From Turicibacter faecis (GTDB taxonomy: Bacteria; Bacillota_I; Bacilli_A; MOL361; Turicibacteraceae), in contig NZ_AP028127.1 in assembly GCF_037076425.1 (NCBI RefSeq), positions 278,001 through 342,000 of the forward strand: a stretch of 64,000 bases of DNA, given 5' to 3'. A program made the translations under genes and the position numbers. Below are positions 55,330-62,643 of the stretch, in pieces. The notes under the pieces were generated by a model, which saw nothing but the letters and a program-made list of their open reading frames with translations, had not been told where the DNA came from and did no database searches. Each line of letters begins with the position of its first letter. The first letter of the stretch is position 1.

Positions 55330-56658
55330 TTAGTAATGTTTAAATTCTCGTTTTACTAAATAAAAAGCGAGGAGAGAAATGATTAAATCAGTGATGGGTT
55401 GCGCAATCCACACCCCAGTTAAACCAAAGAAAGTTGGTAGGAAAATGATGAGGGGGACGAGTAAAATAAGTTGGCGTAAAACGACTAACCCAATAGAAAT
55501 TCTTGATTGTCCAATGGCTTGAAATAGGTTAGGCGCAGTTGTTGCAAGAGCACATAGTGGAAGCGTAAATAAATAATATTTGAGTCCACTTACTGTTTGT
55601 GTGAGTAGCATCTCGTCAGAATTAAAGAATCGAACAAGGTGCTCAGGAATCAGTTGGATGAGAATATACCCAACCATAAAAATCACTGTTGAAGCAAGTG
55701 TTCCTAAGATGAAGGTTGACTTAACTCGATCAAATCGTCGTTGTCCATAGTTATACCCAATAATAGGCACGCATCCTTGATTAATTCCGATGGCGGGCAT
55801 TAACGCTAAATTGGTAATTGTTGTAATGGTTGTGAAGGCCCCAATAGATAGGGGAGTTCCGTAGTGTGCTAAAGAGCGGTTAAATAATATTTGCACGAGG
55901 GCGGTCATAATTTGAACAAGGGATGTTGAAAGACCAAAAATTAAAATAGGGATGATATAGGTACGACGAGGTTTGAATAAAGAAGGTTTTAATTTTAGGT
56001 TAGATGCCCCACGTGTATAGTAATAAAAGACGTAGGCAAATACAAAAAGATAAGAAATGACCGTTGCAATTGCAGCACCTGCAATTCCTAAATCAAAGGT
56101 GAAAATGAAAATAGGATCCAAAATCACGTTAATTAAACAACTGGCAATCAAAATAAGGGCGGCTCGTTTAGGATTTCCTTCTGAACGAATGCTTGCCATG
56201 AGAGAAAATCCGATAATATAAAAAGGAATCCCAAGAATCATAATATCTAAATATTGAGTGGCCAGTGGAAGTGTCGTTTTGGTAGCCCCGAATAAGGTGA
56301 GAAGCGGGGCTTTAAAGGTTGTGAAGATAAAAATGAGAAGAAGACTGATGAGAAGGCCAAGAACCGGAACTTGATTTAGAAAATTTTGCGCTTCAGCTTC
56401 CTTTTTTTCCCCAAGTTTTAAGGAAAGATTAGCGATGACCCCGTATGTAATCAAGAGCTCACTTGCTAAAATGAGCGTTATAAAGGGTAGTACTGTTCCT
56501 AAGCTAGTTAAGGCGATATTCCCAATTTCAGGGATGTGGCCGATGAAAATTCTATCAACGGTATTATATAAGGAAACGGTCATCATACTAATAATAGCTG
56601 GAATACAATATTTAAGTAGTAAGCGATGAATAGGTTCAGATTTAAGTGGTGAACTCAT
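55330..56658 (-). CDS. MATE family efflux transporter
   Basis: This 442-residue protein has twelve membrane segments in two six-helix halves. MATE patterns are visible: LLLKYCIPAIISMMTVSLYNTVDRIFIGH at the start (about residues 12-40) and the repeat in the second half with GINQGCVPIIGYNYG. It resembles the MepA/NorM group that exports cationic drugs or dyes with Na+ or H+. Substrate is unknown. The ATG follows AAGGGGG. It is divergent from the metal ATPase gene and shares the intergenic region with it. Confidence 0.88.
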   Translation of the reverse strand: MSSPLKSEPIHRLLLKYCIPAIISMMTVSLYNTVDRIFIGHIPEIGNIALTSLGTVLPFITLILASELLITYGVIANLSLKLGEKKEAEAQNFLNQVPVLGLLISLLLIFIFTTFKAPLLTLFGATKTTLPLATQYLDIMILGIPFYIIGFSLMASIRSEGNPKRAALILIASCLINVILDPIFIFTFDLGIAGAAIATVISYLFVFAYVFYYYTRGASNLKLKPSLFKPRRTYIIPILIFGLSTSLVQIMTALVQILFNRSLAHYGTPLSIGAFTTITTITNLALMPAIGINQGCVPIIGYNYGQRRFDRVKSTFILGTLASTVIFMVGYILIQLIPEHLVRFFNSDEMLLTQTVSGLKYYLFTLPLCALATTAPNLFQAIGQSRISIGLVVLRQLILLVPLIIFLPTFFGLTGVWIAQPITDLIISLLAFYLVKREFKHY

Positions 56659-56787
56659 GTATAAAATCCCCCTTGCTTTAAAATAATATATTTTCTTATC
56701 TTATCAAAAAATGTCAGATGATGCGACTGTTTTTTTAAAAAAACAATTTTTATAACAATAAAAATTAACTTTTATTGGAAAGGTAAG

Positions 56788-56816
56788 TTGACAAAGTGGG
56801 GTCGAGGGCATATATT
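56788..56816 (+). promoter_or_regulatory. Promoter of the P1B ATPase gene
   Basis: TTGACA (56788-56793), 17 bp, TATATT (56811-56816): a near-consensus sigma-A promoter; +1 near 56823. Confidence 0.85.
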
Positions 56817-56827
56817 AGGAGTATGAA

Positions 56828-56849
56828 CATATGAATAATTATTCATATG
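56828..56849 (+). promoter_or_regulatory. Perfect palindromic operator (ArsR/SmtB-like)
   Basis: The arms CATATGAATA and TATTCATATG flank AT. The dyad starts about 5 bp after the predicted +1 of the metal ATPase gene. ArsR/SmtB/CzrA-type metal sensors bind imperfect repeats with TATGAA and TTCATA half-sites, so a metal-responsive repressor is likely. No such regulator gene lies in the window. Confidence 0.75.
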
Positions 56850-56871
56850 AGTGGATAGGAGGAGGATGGTT

Positions 56872-59019
56872 ATGGAGACTAATCGAGTGTTTAAGCTAGT
56901 ATTAATGGGATTAAATTGTGCGAACTGTGCGAATAAAATTGAAACTCGTATTAATCATTTAGAAGGTGTAGAAGAGGCAACACTTAATTTTTCTACCAAC
57001 CAATTAACGGTTTTAATAAAAGATACAGTAAATAAGGATGAGATCGTTGGTGGTATTAAACAAATTGTTAAACAATTAGAACCAGATGTTGTCGTTAAAG
57101 AAAGCGAAACCGCTATTGGTCCTCATAATATGTGTCATCATGGAGAATGTGGGGGAGATCATGATGAAAAAGTCAAAACGAGAAGTTTCTTTGTAGAGAA
57201 TATAGCTTTATTACTTGGGGTATTTATCTTTATTATTGCGAGTTTGTTTGCTATTGAGGAACCAGTAAAGATTGCCCTTTATGTTGTCAGTTATTTATTA
57301 ATTGGAGGGGAAGTTTTACAAACTGCGCTCCGAAATATTTTTCGGGGTGAAATCTTTGATGAGAATTTTTTAATGATGGTTGCGACAGTGGGAGCGTTTG
57401 CCATTGGAGAATACCCAGAAGCGATTGCAGTGATGCTATTTTATGAAATCGGTGAATTATTTCAAGGATATGCTGTCAATCGTTCGCGTAAATCAATTAG
57501 TAGCTTATTAGATATTCGTGCCGATCATGCTAATTTAGTGACCAAATCAGGAGTTAAAGAGGTTGTACCGGAGGCCGTTTTAATTGGTGAATGGATTGTG
57601 GTGAAACCAGGGGAACGAATTCCGCTTGATGGAGAAGTGATTGAAGGTGAGTGTTACTTAGACACGTCTGCCTTAACAGGGGAATCCGTTCCGAGGTTAG
57701 TGCGCGTAGGAGACGAAGTTTTAGCAGGTTGCATTAATACGAATGCTTTGATTACGGTTCGTGTGACAAAAGTAGCCGGGGAATCAACCGTAGCCCGTAT
57801 TCTTGAATTGGTGGAAAATGCTTCATCTAAAAAGGCGGAGACTGAAAAATTTATTACTAAATTTGCCCGTATTTATACACCGGTTGTTGTCGGATTAGCT
57901 GTTTTACTTGCGGTTGTTCCAACGATGATGGGGGCCGACCTCTCAACGTGGCTTTATCGTGCGCTAAGCTTTTTAGTTGTTTCATGTCCTTGTGCGTTAG
58001 TTGTTTCGATTCCACTCGGTTTCTTCGCTGGACTCGGCGGGGCATCGAAACAAGGGGTTCTAATTAAAGGCGGAAATTATCTAGAGGCATTAAATCATGT
58101 CGAAACGGTTGTTTTTGATAAAACGGGAACATTAACAGCAGGGGTGTTTAAGGTCACTCAAATGAATCCTATGGGCATGGATGAAACACAATTTTTAGAG
58201 TTCGCCGCTTACGCGGAGAGTCAGTCAACACATCCAATCGCAACGTCTATTGTTGAAGCTTATCGTCAGGTGATTGATTCAACACGAATAACAGCGTATG
58301 AAGAGATAGCGGGGCATGGAATTAAGGCAACAGTAGATGGAAAACAAGTTCTCATTGGAAATAAAAAACTCATGACTCAAGCACATCTTGAAAGTGAAGA
58401 GGTTGAAACAATAGGTACCGTTATTCACTTGGCAGTGAATGGAGTTTACGCTGGATATATGGTGATTTCTGATGAAATTAAGGAAAATGCGAAAATGGCG
58501 GTGACTAAATTAAAACAACAAGGGATAAAACGTATCGTGATGTTAACAGGAGATCATGTAGGTGTTGCAAATAAAGTCGCGGAAGAACTTTTAGTGGACG
58601 AGGTTTATGCCGAGTTATTGCCTGATCAAAAGGTGGAACACGTGGAGGCCATTTTAGGGCATAAATCAAAAGATAAACACGTTGTCTTTGTTGGCGATGG
58701 AATGAATGATGCACCGGTTCTTGCGCGTGCTGATATCGGGGTAGCGATGGGAGGTATTGGTTCGGATGCCGCGATTGAAGCCGCAGATGTCGTGTTAATG
58801 GAAGATGATCCGTTGGCGCTTTGCAAAGCGATTGAACAGGCAAAACAAACACGCGCGATTTTATATCAAAATATTATTTTTGCTTTAGGGATTAAAGTGC
58901 TCGTCATGATACTTGTGGCTTGTGGCTTAGCAACGATGTGGGCCGCGGTGTTTGCAGATGTAGGTGTGACTTTATTAGCAGTCATTAATAGTACACGGGC
59001 GTTAAAATTACGCAAATAA
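56872..59019 (+). CDS. P1B-type heavy-metal ATPase (Zn2+/Cd2+/Pb2+ efflux type)
   Basis: This 715-residue protein has an N-terminal HMA domain with C16-A-N-C19, then a His/Cys-rich stretch (HNMCHHGECGGDHDE). The membrane metal site is CPC (372-374), the phosphorylation site DKTGT is at Asp416, STHPIA supplies the HP locus, and GDGMNDAPVLA the hinge. SCPCALVVS and the His-rich linker fit the ZntA/CadA (zinc, cadmium, lead) subgroup better than copper CopA. ATG 56872 is 6 nt after GGAGG. The promoter and palindrome upstream suggest metal-induced expression. A terminator follows. Confidence 0.93.
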   Translation: METNRVFKLVLMGLNCANCANKIETRINHLEGVEEATLNFSTNQLTVLIKDTVNKDEIVGGIKQIVKQLEPDVVVKESETAIGPHNMCHHGECGGDHDEKVKTRSFFVENIALLLGVFIFIIASLFAIEEPVKIALYVVSYLLIGGEVLQTALRNIFRGEIFDENFLMMVATVGAFAIGEYPEAIAVMLFYEIGELFQGYAVNRSRKSISSLLDIRADHANLVTKSGVKEVVPEAVLIGEWIVVKPGERIPLDGEVIEGECYLDTSALTGESVPRLVRVGDEVLAGCINTNALITVRVTKVAGESTVARILELVENASSKKAETEKFITKFARIYTPVVVGLAVLLAVVPTMMGADLSTWLYRALSFLVVSCPCALVVSIPLGFFAGLGGASKQGVLIKGGNYLEALNHVETVVFDKTGTLTAGVFKVTQMNPMGMDETQFLEFAAYAESQSTHPIATSIVEAYRQVIDSTRITAYEEIAGHGIKATVDGKQVLIGNKKLMTQAHLESEEVETIGTVIHLAVNGVYAGYMVISDEIKENAKMAVTKLKQQGIKRIVMLTGDHVGVANKVAEELLVDEVYAELLPDQKVEHVEAILGHKSKDKHVVFVGDGMNDAPVLARADIGVAMGGIGSDAAIEAADVVLMEDDPLALCKAIEQAKQTRAILYQNIIFALGIKVLVMILVACGLATMWAAVFADVGVTLLAVINSTRALKLRK

Positions 59020-59021
59020 GT

Positions 59022-59047
59022 GGATGACCTTATGGTCATCCTTTTTT
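59022..59047 (+). terminator. Terminator after the P1B ATPase gene
   Basis: GGATGACC and GGTCATCC around TTAT, then six T. Confidence 0.92.
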
Positions 59048-59093
59048 ATGTTTGTGGGTGAGGGCAGAAGTCTAGTAACAGAAAAGTTTTTAT

Positions 59094-59152
59094 TTTCTTT
59101 AGAATTTCTTTAGTTTTATCCCTACTTTTTCTTAAAAATTACTTGTTATACT
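59094..59152 (+). promoter_or_regulatory. Direct repeats and distal promoter before the response-regulator gene
   Basis: TTTCTTTAG occurs at 59094-59102 and 59105-59113 (11-bp period), with a degenerate TTTCTTAAA at 59128. An extended -10 TGTTATACT (59144-59152) follows. Direct repeats of one helical turn are typical OmpR/PhoB-family sites, so autoregulation is plausible. Confidence 0.45.
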
Positions 59153-59221
59153 AGGGTTAACAGTTGGAGAGACAGAAAGGGGATGGTTTCTTGAAGTGGT
59201 GGGGAGATCAATCTTTTAAAA

Positions 59222-59230
59222 TGGTATAAT
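59222..59230 (+). promoter_or_regulatory. Proximal extended -10 promoter of the two-component operon
   Basis: TGGTATAAT fits TGnTATAAT; no good -35 is present. It is 35 bases before the response-regulator ATG. Confidence 0.6.
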
Positions 59231-59265
59231 GAAAGAATCATGTTTGTGTTAGGAAGAGGGATAGG

Positions 59266-59964
59266 ATGAAAAAGTCACATATTTTAATTGTTGAAGATGA
59301 GCGCGAGATTGCAGTGGCGATTGAGGCGTATTTATTGAATCAAGGCTATTTGGTGAGCATCGCCGCAAACGGGGTTGAGGCACTTGAAGTGGTTTCCTCA
59401 CAACCCATTGATTTAGCGATTGTCGATGTCATGATGCCGAAGATGGACGGCATTACTTTTACGATGAAATTAAGAGAAACGCATCATTTTCCAGTGATTA
59501 TGTTATCGGCTAAATCGGAGGAAGTTGATCAAATTATGGGACTCAATATGGGGGCGGATGACTATGTAACCAAACCGTTTCGTCCGCTTGAATTACTCGC
59601 CCGTGTCAATTCACAACTAAGAAGATACCAGCGTTTTTCGGCCATTAATCCCGAAAATCAACAAAATGTGTTAACGATTGGGGGACTTGAGTTAAATATG
59701 GAGACGAAAGAGTTCACTGTCGATGGGAGTTTGGTAAAATTAACTCCTATCGAATATAAAATTCTGAATTTGTTAATGAGGCATCCTGGTCGTGTCTTTC
59801 CGGCTGAGGAGATTTATGAACGGATTTGGAATGAAACGGCAGTAAGTACGGATACCATTATGGTTCATATCCGTAATATTCGAGAGAAAATTGAGATTAA
59901 TCCAAAAAAACCAAAATATTTAAAGGTGGTGTGGGGCGTTGGCTACAAAATTGAAAAACAATAA
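59266..59964 (+). CDS. OmpR/PhoB-family response regulator
   Basis: The 232-residue protein has a receiver domain (residues 1-120) with the acidic pair Glu10-Asp11, phospho-acceptor Asp54 in IVDVMMPKMDG and the conserved lysine in DDYVTKPF. A C-terminal winged helix (about 135-230) contains LTPIEYKILNLLMRHPGRVF, TIMVHIRNIREKIE and VWGVGYKIE. It resembles VanR and other Bacillota regulators, but that alone does not indicate vancomycin resistance. Its last 26 bases overlap the sensor kinase gene. Confidence 0.93.
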   Translation: MKKSHILIVEDEREIAVAIEAYLLNQGYLVSIAANGVEALEVVSSQPIDLAIVDVMMPKMDGITFTMKLRETHHFPVIMLSAKSEEVDQIMGLNMGADDYVTKPFRPLELLARVNSQLRRYQRFSAINPENQQNVLTIGGLELNMETKEFTVDGSLVKLTPIEYKILNLLMRHPGRVFPAEEIYERIWNETAVSTDTIMVHIRNIREKIEINPKKPKYLKVVWGVGYKIEKQ

Positions 59965-62308
59965 ATGGTTTTGTTTAATTGTATCCTTCTTTGTGATCTT
60001 AGGACTTTCGTTGGGAATGATGGCAACCTATCCAAAGATTGCAACCTATGTTAAGAAAAATCAAGAAGGATATTACGATCAATATGATATGTATAGTCAA
60101 ATCACGATAAAAAATTATTTAACTTATATTGAAGCTTTAGATGAAAGACACAATGATTTCATTGGTCTAGCTAAAGATCTCTATGATGATAAGGGAAATT
60201 CAAGAAATTTAGGCGCATGGTGTGAAACTCTATTTGAGTATTATACCGAGACAGATGATATTGGGTACGAGGAGTATATCGATGAAGAGTATTCAGAGGG
60301 AGGAAATGAATATTCTGTTCCAACAGTTGCCGTAGATTATCGGCGTATCTTAAAAACAATTAATCCCCAGTTAGCGCGGGAGTTGGCAGACGTTCCGTTT
60401 GAACAACTCACTGAAGAACAATTAGTACAAGTCATCGAGTGTTTATTATCTGAGATGATTTCAGAAGAAATACGATCTCTTCGGGGGGAATATCATCTAT
60501 CTGAATTGGATTCAATCGTCCGGGAGACTAAGTCAGAGTCGGAGGCGGATGAGGCCACTGAAAATCCCTCTTTTTCGACTGAGGAGTTGGAAAAAGACAA
60601 GAACCTAGCTCTCTTATTAAATGAATTAAGTGAAAATGACTTAAAGGAGCTTCAAAAAGAATATCAATATTTTATTCGTTTAGATTATGATGCGGCTGGG
60701 AGATTATCCATTCCTTATTTTTATGGAGAAAGCGGGAAGTCATCGCAACAATTTGCCTACGAGAGTTTAAAGGAAACTTCTAATCCTTATTTTATGTCTT
60801 CTGAGCTAGCCCCCATTAAAAATATGACGTTTATTTATGGAATCCCTAAGGGGAGTACAGCCGGGTTTGATTATGGGAGTGGTTATTATGCAACTTCTAC
60901 GATTAGTATATTTTATGAATCAATAGTTGTCCTTTTGCTTACTGGGGTTACGATACTCATTCCGCTTGCCGGTCTGAATCAATTTAAACTCATAAAGGGA
61001 TGGTTTAAATGGCCACTTGAGATAGTGAGTATTATTTCTACTGGCTTAATTGGCGTTTATCTATTGATGATTGAGCTGATCCATTCTGTGATTTCTAACC
61101 CACCCTTCTTACTTGAGTTATCTGAGAAGTTTTCGGTGAACTTAACATTTATTCAAAATCTAAGCTTATGGTTTATGCTTCTTTTAGTTACATTTATGAC
61201 TCTCCTGTATTTTAAACAGTTGATTGTTCAAGGAGGGAGACGAACAATGCGTCAAAATTGTTGGTGTTATCGCCTAGGACGATTCATTTATCGTCAAGGG
61301 AAACGGTTGACAGAAGTTGATTTAAAAGAAGAAAATACGAAAAAGTTAGCCTTGTTTATTTTTATCCAAGCAATTTTAGTTTCCTTATGTTGTTTTGGTT
61401 GGTTTTTCGGGGTTTTTGGCGTGATTATCTATAGTGTCGGATTGTACATCTTTTTACGTAAACACCTTCTAACTCTTCAACAAAACTATGCCACTCTATC
61501 TCAGGTGACAGAGGCATTAGCAGATGGGAATTTAGAGGTTGAAATGAATCAGGATCTTGGCATTTTCAATGCCTTCAAAGAAGAAATTATGGCCATTCAA
61601 GATGGATTTAAAAAGGCGGTAAACGAAGAGGTTCGGAGTCAGAAGATGAGGAGCGATTTAATTGCGAATGTGTCGCATGACTTGAAAACGCCGTTAACGT
61701 CGATTATTACGTACACAGATTTATTGAAAGATGAGACGTTGTCTAAAGAGAAGCGGGAGCAATACTTACAAACGCTTGATCAAAAGGCGCAACGCCTAAA
61801 AGTATTGATTGAAGATTTATTTGAAATGAGTAAGGCAAGTAGTGGGAATATTACGATGAATCTTCAAGAGGTAGAAGTGACCTCGTTAATGAAACAAACG
61901 TTACTCGAACTTGAGGATAAAATTCAGGATGCGAATTTAATGATTCGGCGCCAGTTTCCAGCCCATAAAGTGATATTAAAATTAGATAGTGAACGAACAT
62001 TCCGCGTGTTTGACAATTTAATTTTAAATATGACGAAGTATGCGATGCCAGGAACTCGGGCGTACATTGAGATTTTAGATCAATCAGAAGTCGTTCAAAT
62101 TGTATTTAAAAATATGTCAGCAGATGAACTTTGTGTAAGTGCACAGGAGTTAACGGAGCGTTTTGTTCGTGGGGATCAATCCCGTCATACGGAAGGTTCA
62201 GGATTAGGACTAGCGATTTCAAAAAGTTTTGTGGAGCTTCAAGGCGGAAGTTTAGATATCCAAATCGATGGAGACTTATTTAAAGTTATAATTACTTTTA
62301 CTAAATAA
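59939..62308 (+). CDS. Large multi-pass sensor histidine kinase
   Basis: The 789-residue protein starts at TTG 59939, nine bases after AAGGTGG, inside the regulator gene. It has an N-terminal membrane segment (about residues 10-32), an acidic extracellular domain of about 290 residues, and five or six more segments between about 322 and 505. The HisKA motif ANVSHDLKTPLTS has phospho-His580. The HATPase domain ends with GSGLGLAISK; the G2 glycines are kept. The many membrane segments and large extracellular domain differ from simple VanS proteins. Signal is unknown; envelope stress or an antimicrobial is a reasonable guess given the MATE and metal pump neighbours. Confidence 0.9.
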   Translation: MATKLKNNKWFCLIVSFFVILGLSLGMMATYPKIATYVKKNQEGYYDQYDMYSQITIKNYLTYIEALDERHNDFIGLAKDLYDDKGNSRNLGAWCETLFEYYTETDDIGYEEYIDEEYSEGGNEYSVPTVAVDYRRILKTINPQLARELADVPFEQLTEEQLVQVIECLLSEMISEEIRSLRGEYHLSELDSIVRETKSESEADEATENPSFSTEELEKDKNLALLLNELSENDLKELQKEYQYFIRLDYDAAGRLSIPYFYGESGKSSQQFAYESLKETSNPYFMSSELAPIKNMTFIYGIPKGSTAGFDYGSGYYATSTISIFYESIVVLLLTGVTILIPLAGLNQFKLIKGWFKWPLEIVSIISTGLIGVYLLMIELIHSVISNPPFLLELSEKFSVNLTFIQNLSLWFMLLLVTFMTLLYFKQLIVQGGRRTMRQNCWCYRLGRFIYRQGKRLTEVDLKEENTKKLALFIFIQAILVSLCCFGWFFGVFGVIIYSVGLYIFLRKHLLTLQQNYATLSQVTEALADGNLEVEMNQDLGIFNAFKEEIMAIQDGFKKAVNEEVRSQKMRSDLIANVSHDLKTPLTSIITYTDLLKDETLSKEKREQYLQTLDQKAQRLKVLIEDLFEMSKASSGNITMNLQEVEVTSLMKQTLLELEDKIQDANLMIRRQFPAHKVILKLDSERTFRVFDNLILNMTKYAMPGTRAYIEILDQSEVVQIVFKNMSADELCVSAQELTERFVRGDQSRHTEGSGLGLAISKSFVELQGGSLDIQIDGDLFKVIITFTK

Positions 62309-62314
62309 ATCAGA

Positions 62315-62350
62315 AAAAGGAGTCATGCATGAATAGGCGTGACTCCTTTT
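62315..62350 (+). terminator. Terminator after the sensor kinase gene
   Basis: AAAAGGAGTCA and TGACTCCTTTT with a 14-nt loop; short T run. Confidence 0.8.
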
Positions 62351-62436
62351 CATATAGAGTTAGGAAACCACAGATTAGAAATAGGTAAGAGGGGGGGAAG
62401 AATTGTTTTTAATGACAAGAGACTTGTATTATTTTC

Positions 62437-62503
62437 AAGTTCATTTATCATTCTACTTTTCTCCAAAAAGTTCATCTAAAGTTTCAGAAAGAGTTCATTT
62501 ACC
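62437..62503 (+). repeat. Three AGTTCATYTA direct repeats upstream of the second MATE gene
   Basis: AGTTCATTTA (start 62438), AGTTCATCTA (62469) and AGTTCATTTA (62492) are spaced 31 and 23 bp. The third overlaps the -35 of the promoter at 62498-62526. They may be activator sites, possibly for the adjacent OmpR-type regulator. Confidence 0.5.
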
Positions 62504-62526
62504 AAAGGGCTGTTGTCATTTATACT
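62498..62526 (+). promoter_or_regulatory. Promoter of the second MATE gene
   Basis: TTTACC (62498-62503), 17 bp, TATACT (62521-62526); +1 near 62533. Confidence 0.65.
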
Positions 62527-62534
62527 TATATATG

Positions 62535-62568
62535 AATAAAGTATTTGGCGATTGCTAAATACTTTATT
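62535..62568 (+). promoter_or_regulatory. 5'-terminal stem-loop in the MATE mRNA
   Basis: AATAAAGTATTT pairs perfectly with AAATACTTTATT, extended by GGC/GCT to a 15-bp stem with a GATT loop. It begins at the predicted transcript start. It could stabilise the mRNA, act as an attenuator, or end a short RNA. Confidence 0.55.
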
Positions 62569-62643
62569 TTATGAAATACTTAACGTGCGATTAAGTGATT
62601 TAACAAGATAGAGTGTGAGAGGGTTAAGGAGGAGATAAAATCA

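Noticed and set aside
58505-58852. Minus-strand 115-codon frame
   Set aside because: Antisense to the conserved ATP-binding region of the P1B ATPase; Pro/His/Leu-rich composition typical of shadows.
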